A DNA stretch of 7,398 nucleotides from a candidate division TM6 bacterium UASB124 (lineage in GTDB: Bacteria > Babelota > Babeliae > Babelales > RVW-14). The stretch lies in assembly GCA_945872225.1 (NCBI GenBank), contig CAMBZK010000052.1, forward strand, positions 1-7,398. The letters run 5' to 3'. Shown piece after piece: positions 1 through 5,347 of the stretch. Numbering within the stretch: the first letter of the stretch is position 1; every line of letters begins with the position of its first letter. Below the pieces are notes generated by a model. That model ran no database searches. It worked only from the letters and a program-made list of their open reading frames with translations, and had not been told where the DNA came from. Position numbers and translations under genes: made by a program.

Positions 1-1
1 A

Positions 2-1084
2 ACATTTGGCAAGGATGTCCTCTACCAAAAGGGCCTAAAAATAAAAACAACTATAAACACGCCAACACAAGAGCACGCAGAGCAGGCTTTTAACGATGTG
101 GTACATAAGCTACGCGTTAAACTGGGTGATAAATTAAATGGCGGCATGATGGCCCTTGAGCCCAATACCGGCAAAATTAAAGCTATGATTGGTGGCTACG
201 ACTTTAAACAGTCACAATATAACCGGGCAACACAAGCAAAACGTCAAATCGGCTCAACCTTCAAACCAATTTTGTACTCCCTAGCTATGCGCGCTGGCAT
301 TGAGATGGATAGCGTGTTTATTGATGAACCAATTGAAATGCAAATGCCCAACGGCTCGATTTGGCGACCGATGAACTGGGACAACAATTTCAATGGTCCA
401 ATGACCTTAGCCCGAGCCATCACCATGTCGGTTAATACCATCTCAATAAAGCTTTTTATGAAAATTAGTGGTGCCTATGTAGCTCCATGGAGCCGACAAT
501 TTGGGATCACCAGGCACCTCACCGAATATCCGTCAGCAGCCCTGGGCACCGCAGAAGCAACCGTCGAAGAAAACGCCGCAGCCTTCAACGTTTTTGCCAA
601 TAATGGGGTCTATGTTAAGCCATACCTGATTGAATGGGTCAAAGATGAGCACGGCAATAAAATTTTTGAAGGAGCGCCCGCGAGTAAACGGATTTTAGAT
701 GCCCGCCTATGCAGCCGCATGGTCAAGCTGCTTGAACTGCGTATGCTCTCCCATCAACGGCACTATGGCAAAGAATGGATTGCAGGACAATCCATCGGTA
801 AAACCGGATCAACGAACGGTGCATCAAGCACCTGGTTTGTTGGCGCAACCCCAACACTCACCACGGCTCTTTATATCGGCTGCGACGATAACACCCCTAT
901 GGGCAGCAATCTGCTGGCAAGTAGAACCGCATTTCCTGTTTGGTATCAATTTTATAAACATTTGCCAACAACGAGAAAGCAGTTCTATAAAGACCCATCG
1001 CTACAAGAATATCACGTCAACTGGATTACTGGTCAGCCAGCTGCAAGTGCGCATGAGCCCGATGTGGTCACCCTACTGCGCTAG
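2..1084 (+). CDS. Penicillin-binding protein 1A, C-terminal part (5' end outside window)
   Basis: Class A penicillin-binding proteins polymerise and cross-link peptidoglycan on the outer face of the inner membrane. The frame is open from base 2 with no stop, and the residues before the first GTG (98) already look like the family (GLKIKTTINTPTQ, the linker into the transpeptidase domain), so 98 is not the true start. Counting that GTG as residue 1, all three penicillin-binding motifs are present: SxxK as STFK (53-56, base 254), SxN as SVN (111-113, base 428) and KTG as KTGS (235-238, base 800). About 360 codons are visible. Family members are usually 700-850 residues, so the transmembrane anchor and glycosyltransferase domain should lie upstream. 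The stop is TAG, and an ABC exporter gene follows 87 bases later on the same strand. The transpeptidase assignment is secure; the 1A subtype rests on the linker and overall likeness. Confidence 0.9.
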   Translation, partial: TFGKDVLYQKGLKIKTTINTPTQEHAEQAFNDVVHKLRVKLGDKLNGGMMALEPNTGKIKAMIGGYDFKQSQYNRATQAKRQIGSTFKPILYSLAMRAGIEMDSVFIDEPIEMQMPNGSIWRPMNWDNNFNGPMTLARAITMSVNTISIKLFMKISGAYVAPWSRQFGITRHLTEYPSAALGTAEATVEENAAAFNVFANNGVYVKPYLIEWVKDEHGNKIFEGAPASKRILDARLCSRMVKLLELRMLSHQRHYGKEWIAGQSIGKTGSTNGASSTWFVGATPTLTTALYIGCDDNTPMGSNLLASRTAFPVWYQFYKHLPTTRKQFYKDPSLQEYHVNWITGQPAASAHEPDVVTLLR

Positions 1085-1104
1085 GTCTAAAATACTTTTC
1101 ATTT

Positions 1105-1134
1105 TTGCCAAACCAGGTATGGTTGAATCTTAAT
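1105..1134 (+). promoter_or_regulatory. Possible promoter for the ABC exporter gene
   Basis: TTGCCA (1105-1110) matches the -35 consensus in five of six bases. It is followed after 18 bases by CTTAAT (1129-1134), four of six for the -10. It lies in the 87-base gap after the penicillin-binding protein gene, about 40 bases before the exporter start. A 7-bp inverted pair (ATGGTTG 1119-1125, CAACCAT 1147-1153) overlaps it. This is consensus matching by eye only; read-through from the upstream gene is an equally good explanation for expression. Confidence 0.3.
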
Positions 1135-1171
1135 ACCCTACCACCCCAACCATGTATCTGATGAGGTTAGT

Positions 1172-2932
1172 ATGTTTGCTGTATCACTCTTCACCAAACT
1201 TCTTACCAAACGCGACAAGCACGAGCTCTTGCTCCTTTTGCTTGCCTCAATGCTTGTTTCGCTCATCGAAACAATTGGCGTTTCTGCGCTCATGGTATTT
1301 GTCAGCATGGCAAACAACCTGGAGCTTGTCGAAAGCAACCGTTATTTTGCTTATTGGTACCACGCTCTAGGTTTTCAAAAGCACACCACCTTTGTCATCT
1401 GCTTTGGGCTTGGGCTCATCCTATTTTATATCGCACGTGCACTTATCAACGTTCTGCACACGTATTACCTCAACCGCTTCGCACAAATGCGGCAGTATGA
1501 GTTTGCAGCACGAGCGTTCAACCATTTTTTACGGATCCCCTTTGGGGATTTTGCTATGAAAAGCAGCACTGGAACAGCTCATTTGATTAATACCACATCA
1601 ATGCAAATCACCCACGTCATAAGCGGGATGCTTGCTATCCTTGCAGAAAGCTCAACGATTATTGCCATCTATGCCATGCTTTTTTATGTCAACTGGAAGA
1701 TGACCCTCGTCCTCACCCTGCTACTGACAGCAAAAGTGTTTATTATCATTAAAACGTTTTCGCACAAGATAACGGGCGCCGGAAAACGCCTACAAGTCTT
1801 CTCACTGGCTCGTGATAAAAAATACCAACAGGTTTTTGGGAACTATAAATTCTTGCGGCTACTAGGTAATAACGATCAGCACACAGCCACCTTCAATGAG
1901 AATGCTTATGGCTTTGCACGGGCAAACAACATCAATATGGTTTGGCAAGCCTTGCCACGCTTTATTTTAGAAACACTCGGCTTTTGCATACTTATTGGCG
2001 TTATGGTGTATGTTTTATTTCGTTACAACAATGCACAGTTTGTGCTGCCCATCGTTTCAATGTACGCACTGGCCTTCTATCGCTTCTTGCCATCAATCAC
2101 CAAAATTTTGACCAGCTACAATCAGATTATTTTCAACACCCATGCGATCAAGCCGTTTATCACATACCTAGAAAGCCCTGTTGAAATGCTTTCATATGAG
2201 CCCATTTCATTCAATAAAACAATTGCCACGCACTCATTAAGCTTTCATTATGTCGCGGGAAAACCCATTTTGCAGAATGTCTCGCTGACCATTAACAAGG
2301 GTGACCGCATTGGCTTTATTGGCGAAAGTGGCGCTGGAAAAACGACGCTCATTGATCTACTGGTTGGCCTGCTGCCCGTAAGCAGTGGCGCATTAGTAGT
2401 TGATGGCACAACAATCGACAGCACAACCATCAAAGCCTGGCGACAACAGATTGGCTACATCCCTCAGCATATCTATCTTTTTGATGGTACCGTTGCTGAG
2501 AACATCATCTGCGGCCGTGCCCCAGACGAAGCACAGGTCATCAGTGTCTTGCAAAAAGCACGACTGTACAATGTCATTATGGAAAAAGGCGGCCTGCAAG
2601 CCCAGATTGGCGAGGCCGGCATCCAACTCAGCGGCGGACAGCGCCAGCGACTGGCCATTGCGCGGGCTCTCTACGGCAACCCTGCCGTACTCGTGCTTGA
2701 CGAAGCAACGTCGTCACTTGATCACGACAACGAAGAACACATCATGCAGGAAATTTACGATCAGGCTGAAGATAAAACACTTTTGATTATCGCCCATCGT
2801 TTAAGCACCATTAAACGCTGTAATCGGGTATTTAAAGTTGGCAATGGTAGCGCAGTCGAGATCACCATCGATGAGTGTCTTGCAACCGAAGCTGGATCAA
2901 ATAAAGCAGCTTCAGCCCAAACACAGGCATAA
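1172..2932 (+). CDS. ABC exporter, fused permease-ATPase, PglK-like flippase family
   Basis: A 586-residue half-transporter that should work as a homodimer in the inner membrane. Residues about 20-320 form a hydrophobic exporter-type membrane domain, with obvious spans near 19-45, 73-95, 155-195 and 265-305. The C-terminal ATPase is complete: Walker A GESGAGKT (384-391), Q-loop Q432, signature LSGGQ (486-490), Walker B VLVLDE (506-511, catalytic E511) and H-loop H542. From memory, the N-terminal stretch around LIETIGVSALM, the LYRFLPS-like AFYRFLPS segment and the GYIPQHIYLFDGT region resemble Campylobacter PglK (WlaB), which flips lipid-linked oligosaccharide. MsbA-type lipid A export or another amphipathic lipid substrate cannot be excluded. 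The start is set by GAGG at 1163-1166, five bases before ATG. It follows a cell-wall synthase gene, which fits a role in envelope assembly. It ends just before repeat R1 with no plus-strand terminator of its own. Confidence 0.88.
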   Translation: MFAVSLFTKLLTKRDKHELLLLLLASMLVSLIETIGVSALMVFVSMANNLELVESNRYFAYWYHALGFQKHTTFVICFGLGLILFYIARALINVLHTYYLNRFAQMRQYEFAARAFNHFLRIPFGDFAMKSSTGTAHLINTTSMQITHVISGMLAILAESSTIIAIYAMLFYVNWKMTLVLTLLLTAKVFIIIKTFSHKITGAGKRLQVFSLARDKKYQQVFGNYKFLRLLGNNDQHTATFNENAYGFARANNINMVWQALPRFILETLGFCILIGVMVYVLFRYNNAQFVLPIVSMYALAFYRFLPSITKILTSYNQIIFNTHAIKPFITYLESPVEMLSYEPISFNKTIATHSLSFHYVAGKPILQNVSLTINKGDRIGFIGESGAGKTTLIDLLVGLLPVSSGALVVDGTTIDSTTIKAWRQQIGYIPQHIYLFDGTVAENIICGRAPDEAQVISVLQKARLYNVIMEKGGLQAQIGEAGIQLSGGQRQRLAIARALYGNPAVLVLDEATSSLDHDNEEHIMQEIYDQAEDKTLLIIAHRLSTIKRCNRVFKVGNGSAVEITIDECLATEAGSNKAASAQTQA

Positions 2933-2951
2933 AAGCCGAAAAGGACGACCA

Positions 2952-3123
2952 GATCAATACACTCACAAACAGGCGATCAGTAGATGCTTTTACCCCCTAC
3001 AGAACCACTGGACGGTAACCGTGGAATCAGCATTTTCGATGCGTTGATCCAATCAGTAAACACAAAAAAAAAGAGGCCCGAAATTGCAAGTTTTCAGGCC
3101 TCGTCTAAATCAACGTTTTCGAG
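2952..3123. repeat. Intergenic direct repeat R1 (partner of R2 at 5164-5334)
   Basis: This 172-base block aligns to 5164-5334 at a constant offset of 2212, without gaps except for one base in an A-run (nine A's here, eight in R2). By hand count, 2952-2992 matches at 31 of 41 positions, the middle 2993-3031 has six mismatches, and 3032-3123 is identical apart from the A-run. The conserved core is nested: an outer imperfect inverted repeat (TCGA..CGTTGAT at 3036-3048 against ATCAACG..TCGA at 3109-3122) encloses a terminator hairpin. It fills the gap between two convergent genes, the ABC exporter and the GNAT gene. No open reading frame in it is credible. Confidence 0.9.
3064..3102 (-). terminator. 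Intrinsic terminator of the GNAT/Lrp operon (inside R1)
   Basis: Read on the minus strand, an 11-bp stem (3102-3092 paired with 3083-3073, GAGGCCTGAAA with TTTCGGGCCTC) closes an 8-base loop and is followed at once by nine T's. One pair is U-G in minus-strand RNA but would be a C/A mismatch in plus-strand RNA, and there is no T-tract on the plus side. The direction is therefore clear. It lies about 35 bases past the stop of the GNAT gene. Confidence 0.9.
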
Positions 3124-3135
3124 CAGTAGAATCGA

Positions 3136-3756
3136 CTATTTTTTAAGGGTACTAGGATCAAAGCTCGGGTTAAACCAAGCCATTACCAAATCATCCTCAA
3201 GTTCGCCAGTTACACTAACGATTCTATTTTTCAAGCGACCTTCTTCGATAAAGCCAACTTTTTTATACAACCCTATAGCTGGCCCATTAGATGCTCGTAC
3301 AAAAAGCTCTACTCGCATAACATCTGGCATCTCGCTGCGTACAGTTTCAGTAAAACTCACCCATAGTGCCGTGCCAACACCCTTCCCATGCATACTTGAG
3401 TGAGTTAACGTAGTTCCAGCACTCAATGTATGCTTCAATGATACTGGCCCAGGGCGATATTTAGAAACAGCCCCAACAATCATGCCATCTTCCGTTACAG
3501 CAACAAGCATTAACCCCGCAGCCATGGCATTCGAGACAAGATCAGTAACGTACACTTCAGTTATTTCTTCAGGAGTTCTGGCTATGCCTCCAGGTATACC
3601 AGCAACATCACGATACAAGCTAATCAAACTCGGAATATCTGCCATTTCAACATACCGCACAGAAAACGAATCACTTCGCACGCCTGTTGTTGCTGCATAT
3701 GTTTTCATAGTCAGTCCCATACTTAATAACATCAACATAAAAATCGTCTTTTTCAT
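3136..3756 (-). CDS. GNAT-family N-acetyltransferase with N-terminal signal peptide
   Basis: A 206-residue protein. The GNAT domain runs from about residue 31 to 196. It contains LMLVAVTEDGMIVGAVS (beta strands 2-3 region), the acetyl-CoA pyrophosphate loop HGKGVGTA (123-130, fitting Q/R-x-x-G-x-G/A), and the motif B region with N157, Y164 and GF (168-169). GNATs transfer an acyl group from acyl-CoA to an amine; the acceptor here is unknown. Ahead of the domain is an extra leader, MKK then a hydrophobic run (5-15) then TMKTYAA, a good Sec signal peptide with a likely cut after A21. Export is odd because acetyl-CoA is cytoplasmic. The start is supported by AAGGA (plus 3765-3769) with an 8-base spacer, and by the ATGA overlap with the upstream lrp-type gene (4 nt), which implies translational coupling. 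It ends at the R1 terminator. An internal start that gives a cytoplasmic enzyme is possible but lacks this support. Confidence 0.85.
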   Translation of the reverse strand: MKKTIFMLMLLSMGLTMKTYAATTGVRSDSFSVRYVEMADIPSLISLYRDVAGIPGGIARTPEEITEVYVTDLVSNAMAAGLMLVAVTEDGMIVGAVSKYRPGPVSLKHTLSAGTTLTHSSMHGKGVGTALWVSFTETVRSEMPDVMRVELFVRASNGPAIGLYKKVGFIEEGRLKNRIVSVTGELEDDLVMAWFNPSFDPSTLKK

Positions 3757-4226
3757 TGTTTTAATCCTTCTTTAATAATCTCGGGAATATCAACAGATCG
3801 CTCTTTTGGAGCAGAGAGGACAATCATCGTCCTTGTCCGCATAATTCCCTGAATTGATTTTATTCGTTCACTTAAAAAATAATCTAAATGCTTAGCATTC
3901 AGACAAACTATCTTCAACATATAATCATCATCACCGGTCATATGAAGACACTCAAGCACTTCTCCTGCTGCTTGCATTTCTTGAATAAAATGCGCTCGAT
4001 ATTGCGGATGATCAAGTGTTACAAAAACGACGGCAGTAAGCGCAAAGCCTAGCTGCTGATAATCAAGACTGACTGTATAACCCTGAATAATTGCTGCTTT
4101 TTCGAGCTTTTTTATACGCTCAGTTACAGCAGGAATAGATAACTGAAGTTGCTGTGCAACTTCAGTATGTGTTACACGGCCATTTTTCAATAACAGCGAC
4201 AATAATTTAAAGTCTATAAAATCCAT
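3753..4226 (-). CDS. Lrp/AsnC-family transcriptional regulator
   Basis: A 157-residue DNA-binding regulator of the feast/famine type. These proteins form dimers to octamers that wrap DNA and often respond to amino acids. MDFIDFKLLSLLLKNGRVT opens the winged helix-turn-helix, with the recognition helix around LSIPAVTERIKKLEK (29-43). The C-terminal RAM effector domain (about 60-140) shows the MTGDDDYML segment (96-104), typical of the ligand-binding loop. Length matches the family (about 150-165). I chose ATG at 4226 rather than the in-frame ATG at 4262 because AAAGGAG (4232-4238) sits five bases before it, and because the upstream ATG lies inside the likely -10 box. Its stop overlaps the start of the GNAT gene (ATGA), so the GNAT is a probable target or partner in one operon. 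The phased inverted repeats upstream suggest autoregulation. Confidence 0.9.
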   Translation of the reverse strand: MDFIDFKLLSLLLKNGRVTHTEVAQQLQLSIPAVTERIKKLEKAAIIQGYTVSLDYQQLGFALTAVVFVTLDHPQYRAHFIQEMQAAGEVLECLHMTGDDDYMLKIVCLNAKHLDYFLSERIKSIQGIMRTRTMIVLSAPKERSVDIPEIIKEGLKQ

Positions 4227-4231
4227 AACTA

Positions 4232-4238
4232 CTCCTTT
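4232..4238 (-). promoter_or_regulatory. Ribosome binding site that fixes the Lrp-type start
   Basis: AAAGGAG on the minus strand, five bases upstream of ATG 4226-4224. It favours this start over the ATG 12 codons upstream, which has no purine-rich site at the right distance. Confidence 0.8.
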
Positions 4239-4257
4239 ATTTGTTGTAATTATAATC

Positions 4258-4285
4258 ATCATAACGCCTTATTAAGTAAAGTCAA
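4258..4285 (-). promoter_or_regulatory. Promoter of the Lrp-GNAT operon
   Basis: On the minus strand, TTGACT (-35, plus 4280-4285) and TATGAT (-10, plus 4258-4263) each match consensus in five of six bases, with a 16-base spacer. Transcription would begin near 4251, giving a leader of about 25 bases that includes the ribosome binding site. The spacer is almost filled by inverted-repeat arm A and the -35 lies within arm B, so a protein bound there should block RNA polymerase. Confidence 0.65.
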
Positions 4286-4332
4286 TTAATGTTTTTTTAT
4301 TAAATAATAAGGCGTTTTTGATTTATTGACTT
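4263..4332. promoter_or_regulatory. Operator-like array of two interleaved inverted repeats (A-B-A'-B')
   Basis: Arm A AACGCCTTATTA (4263-4274) is perfectly inverted at 4305-4316 (A'). Arm B AAGTCAATTAAT (4279-4290) is inverted at 4321-4332 (B') with 11 of 12 bases matching. Both pairs are offset by exactly 42 bp, and A to B equals A' to B' at 16 bp. Forty-two bp is four helical turns, so the partners face the same side of the DNA. The array overlaps the promoter of the Lrp-type gene. Lrp-family octamers bind such spaced sites and commonly repress their own gene; that this regulator binds here is inference. A-A' also resembles a plus-strand terminator (GTTTTT follows), but its loop is 30 bases and no plus-strand gene precedes it. 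Confidence 0.6.
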
Positions 4333-4354
4333 ATTAGTATCGACATTCGATCAT
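4326..4354 (+). promoter_or_regulatory. Possible divergent promoter for the MNT-HEPN pair
   Basis: TTGACT (4326-4331, inside arm B') is followed after 17 bases by GATCAT (4349-4354), four of six for a -10. It would transcribe rightward from about 4361 with a leader near 88 bases. If real, the Lrp-type regulator could control both divergent units. A weaker alternative is TTGCAT (4390-4395) with CAAAAT 17 bases on. Neither is strong. Confidence 0.3.
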
Positions 4355-4448
4355 TCTGACAGTGCAATATTTTTTAGCCGATCTTCTCATTGCATTTTTA
4401 GCACCGGTCCGGCAAAATAGATAAAAATGGCATTAGCAGGAGCCACTC

Positions 4449-4772
4449 ATGAAACCATTAGATTTTCTTGATGAAATCAAAATACGCCTGGTCAAAACAT
4501 ATGACCCAATCGAAATCTATCTCTTCGGCTCACACGCATGGGGCACACCCAACGAAGAAAGCGACATTGATTTGCTCGTGGTTGTTGAAAGCTCAGATGA
4601 GCCTAAGCGCTATAAACGCTCATTTGTTGGCTATCGCGCACTTGTTGGATTACGTGTTGCCAACGACGTTGTTGTTTATACCAAAGCAGAATTTGAAACC
4701 ATCAGCCAAGACCTAAATTCGCTTGCGTGCAAGGTCAAGAACAACGGAAAGAGGATTTATGTCAGATCCTAA
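4449..4772 (+). CDS. MNT-type nucleotidyltransferase, probable MntA-like antitoxin
   Basis: A 107-residue minimal nucleotidyltransferase of the polymerase-beta superfamily. The active-site signature is complete: GS (27-28), ten residues, then DID (39-41) for the two metal-binding aspartates, and a third candidate acid D73 in the VANDVVVY strand. In characterised MntA/HepT (type VII) pairs the MNT protein uses ATP to AMPylate and silence the HEPN partner. I infer that role from the motif and from the adjacent HEPN gene. AGGAG at 4438-4442, six bases before ATG, supports the start. Its end overlaps the HEPN gene by 14 nt, so the two are translated together. Catalytic residues are intact, so an inactive domain is unlikely. 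A lone MNT protein with another substrate remains possible. Confidence 0.85.
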   Translation: MKPLDFLDEIKIRLVKTYDPIEIYLFGSHAWGTPNEESDIDLLVVVESSDEPKRYKRSFVGYRALVGLRVANDVVVYTKAEFETISQDLNSLACKVKNNGKRIYVRS

Positions 4773-5160
4773 CCTTTGGCTTGAGATTGCCATAAGCGAT
4801 CTGGAATCCGCTGTTATTTTGCGTGATGCACATAAACCCAATCAAGCGGCTTACCATGCTCAACAAGCTGCAGAAAAAGCCCTTAAGGGATATCTTGTTT
4901 TACACGAGGTTCGCATCAAAAAAGTTCATGATTTAATGCTACTTATTACCGAATGCGCAGAGATAGACCATACTTTCTTAGAGCTCATTCCTCAGGCTGA
5001 GTACCTAAAGCCATTTTCTACCAAATCGCGCTATCCAGACGATTATATCGATTTGGAATTTGATGAGGTTAAGTTGCTTACTGAATATGCCGAAATCATC
5101 GTCAACTTCGTGGCAAAGTACTACAAAAACCCAATTCAAAAACGCCTGCCACTAGATTGA
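4759..5160 (+). CDS. HEPN-domain protein, probable HepT-like toxin
   Basis: A 133-residue all-helical HEPN protein. HEPN toxins are metal-independent RNases with a conserved R-x4-6-H motif; here it is R52-x4-H57 (RIKKVH). The preceding helix AAYHAQQAAEKALKGYLV (30-47) and the later SRYPDD segment (90-95) are typical of the HEPN family usually paired with MNT proteins. Studied HepT proteins carry R-x4-H-x-Y, with the tyrosine AMPylated. Here H57 is followed by D-L, so the modification site, if any, must differ; Y93 and Y96 lie nearby in sequence. I chose ATG 4759 over the in-frame start at 4723 because AAAGAGG (4748-4754) precedes it closely and the earlier residues are only a shadow of the MNT reading frame. 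No plus-strand terminator follows; repeat R2 begins four bases after the stop. Confidence 0.85.
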   Translation: MSDPNLWLEIAISDLESAVILRDAHKPNQAAYHAQQAAEKALKGYLVLHEVRIKKVHDLMLLITECAEIDHTFLELIPQAEYLKPFSTKSRYPDDYIDLEFDEVKLLTEYAEIIVNFVAKYYKNPIQKRLPLD

Positions 5161-5163
5161 TCT

Positions 5164-5334
5164 GATCAACACTCCCAGAATCATACGATCAGCAGGTCAT
5201 TTTACCCCATATAGAACCACTGAACGGTAACGATGGAATCAGTATTTTCGATGCGTTGATCCAATCAGTAAACACAAAAAAAAGAGGCCCGAAATTGCAA
5301 GTTTTCAGGCCTCGTCTAAATCAACGTTTTCGAG
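5164..5334. repeat. Intergenic direct repeat R2 (partner of R1 at 2952-3123)
   Basis: The second copy of R1, in the same orientation, shortened by one A in the A-run. It also lies between convergent genes, here HEPN (plus) and a hydrolase (minus). The nested structure is preserved: outer arms start at TCGATGCGTTGAT and end at ATCAACGTTTTCGA, around the terminator hairpin. Identity is almost complete over the 92-base core and drops towards the left end. Flanking bases on the right (CAGTAG in R1, TATCC in R2) are unrelated. Confidence 0.9.
5276..5313 (-). terminator. Intrinsic terminator of the hydrolase gene cluster (inside R2)
   Basis: Same hairpin as in R1: an 11-bp stem (5313-5303 with 5294-5284), an 8-base loop, then eight T's on the minus strand. 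It lies about 35 bases beyond the stop of the last hydrolase gene and is the only terminator seen for that tandem cluster. Confidence 0.9.
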
Positions 5335-5347
5335 TATCCAGCTATTT

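Noticed and set aside
98..100. GTG as the start of the penicillin-binding protein gene
   Set aside because: The frame is open and family-like upstream to base 2, so the gene enters from outside the window.
1119..1153. ATGGTTG/CAACCAT hairpin as terminator of the penicillin-binding protein gene
   Set aside because: The stem has 7 bp with a loop of about 21 bases and no T-tract follows.
3064..3102. Bidirectional terminator at the convergent junctions
   Set aside because: On the plus strand the stem has a C/A mismatch and no T-tract follows, so only minus-strand termination is supported.
2984..3403. Plus-strand open frame crossing R1 and the 3' end of the GNAT gene
   Set aside because: It runs antisense to a well-supported gene, lacks a ribosome binding site and has no recognisable protein features.
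4227..4262. Upstream in-frame ATG start for the Lrp-type regulator (12 more residues)
   Set aside because: No ribosome binding site precedes it, it overlaps the likely -10 box, and the family normally begins at the MDFID-type residues with a strong site at 4232-4238.
4263..4319. Plus-strand intrinsic terminator formed by A-A' and the GTTTTT that follows
   Set aside because: The loop is 30 bases and no plus-strand gene lies upstream of it to be terminated; its place over a promoter fits an operator better.
4372..4417. Inverted pair TTTT-A-GCCG and CGGCAAAA upstream of the MNT gene as an operator
   Set aside because: It needs a bulge and a 29-base loop, and only four GC pairs support it, so chance is a fair explanation.
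4723..4758. Upstream in-frame start for the HEPN gene
   Set aside because: These codons are a shadow of the MNT frame, and the ATG at 4759 has a good ribosome binding site and family-like N-terminus.
2952..5334. Composite transposon or insertion sequence
   Set aside because: There is no transposase, no terminal inverted repeats and no target duplication; the flanking repeats are terminators at convergent junctions.
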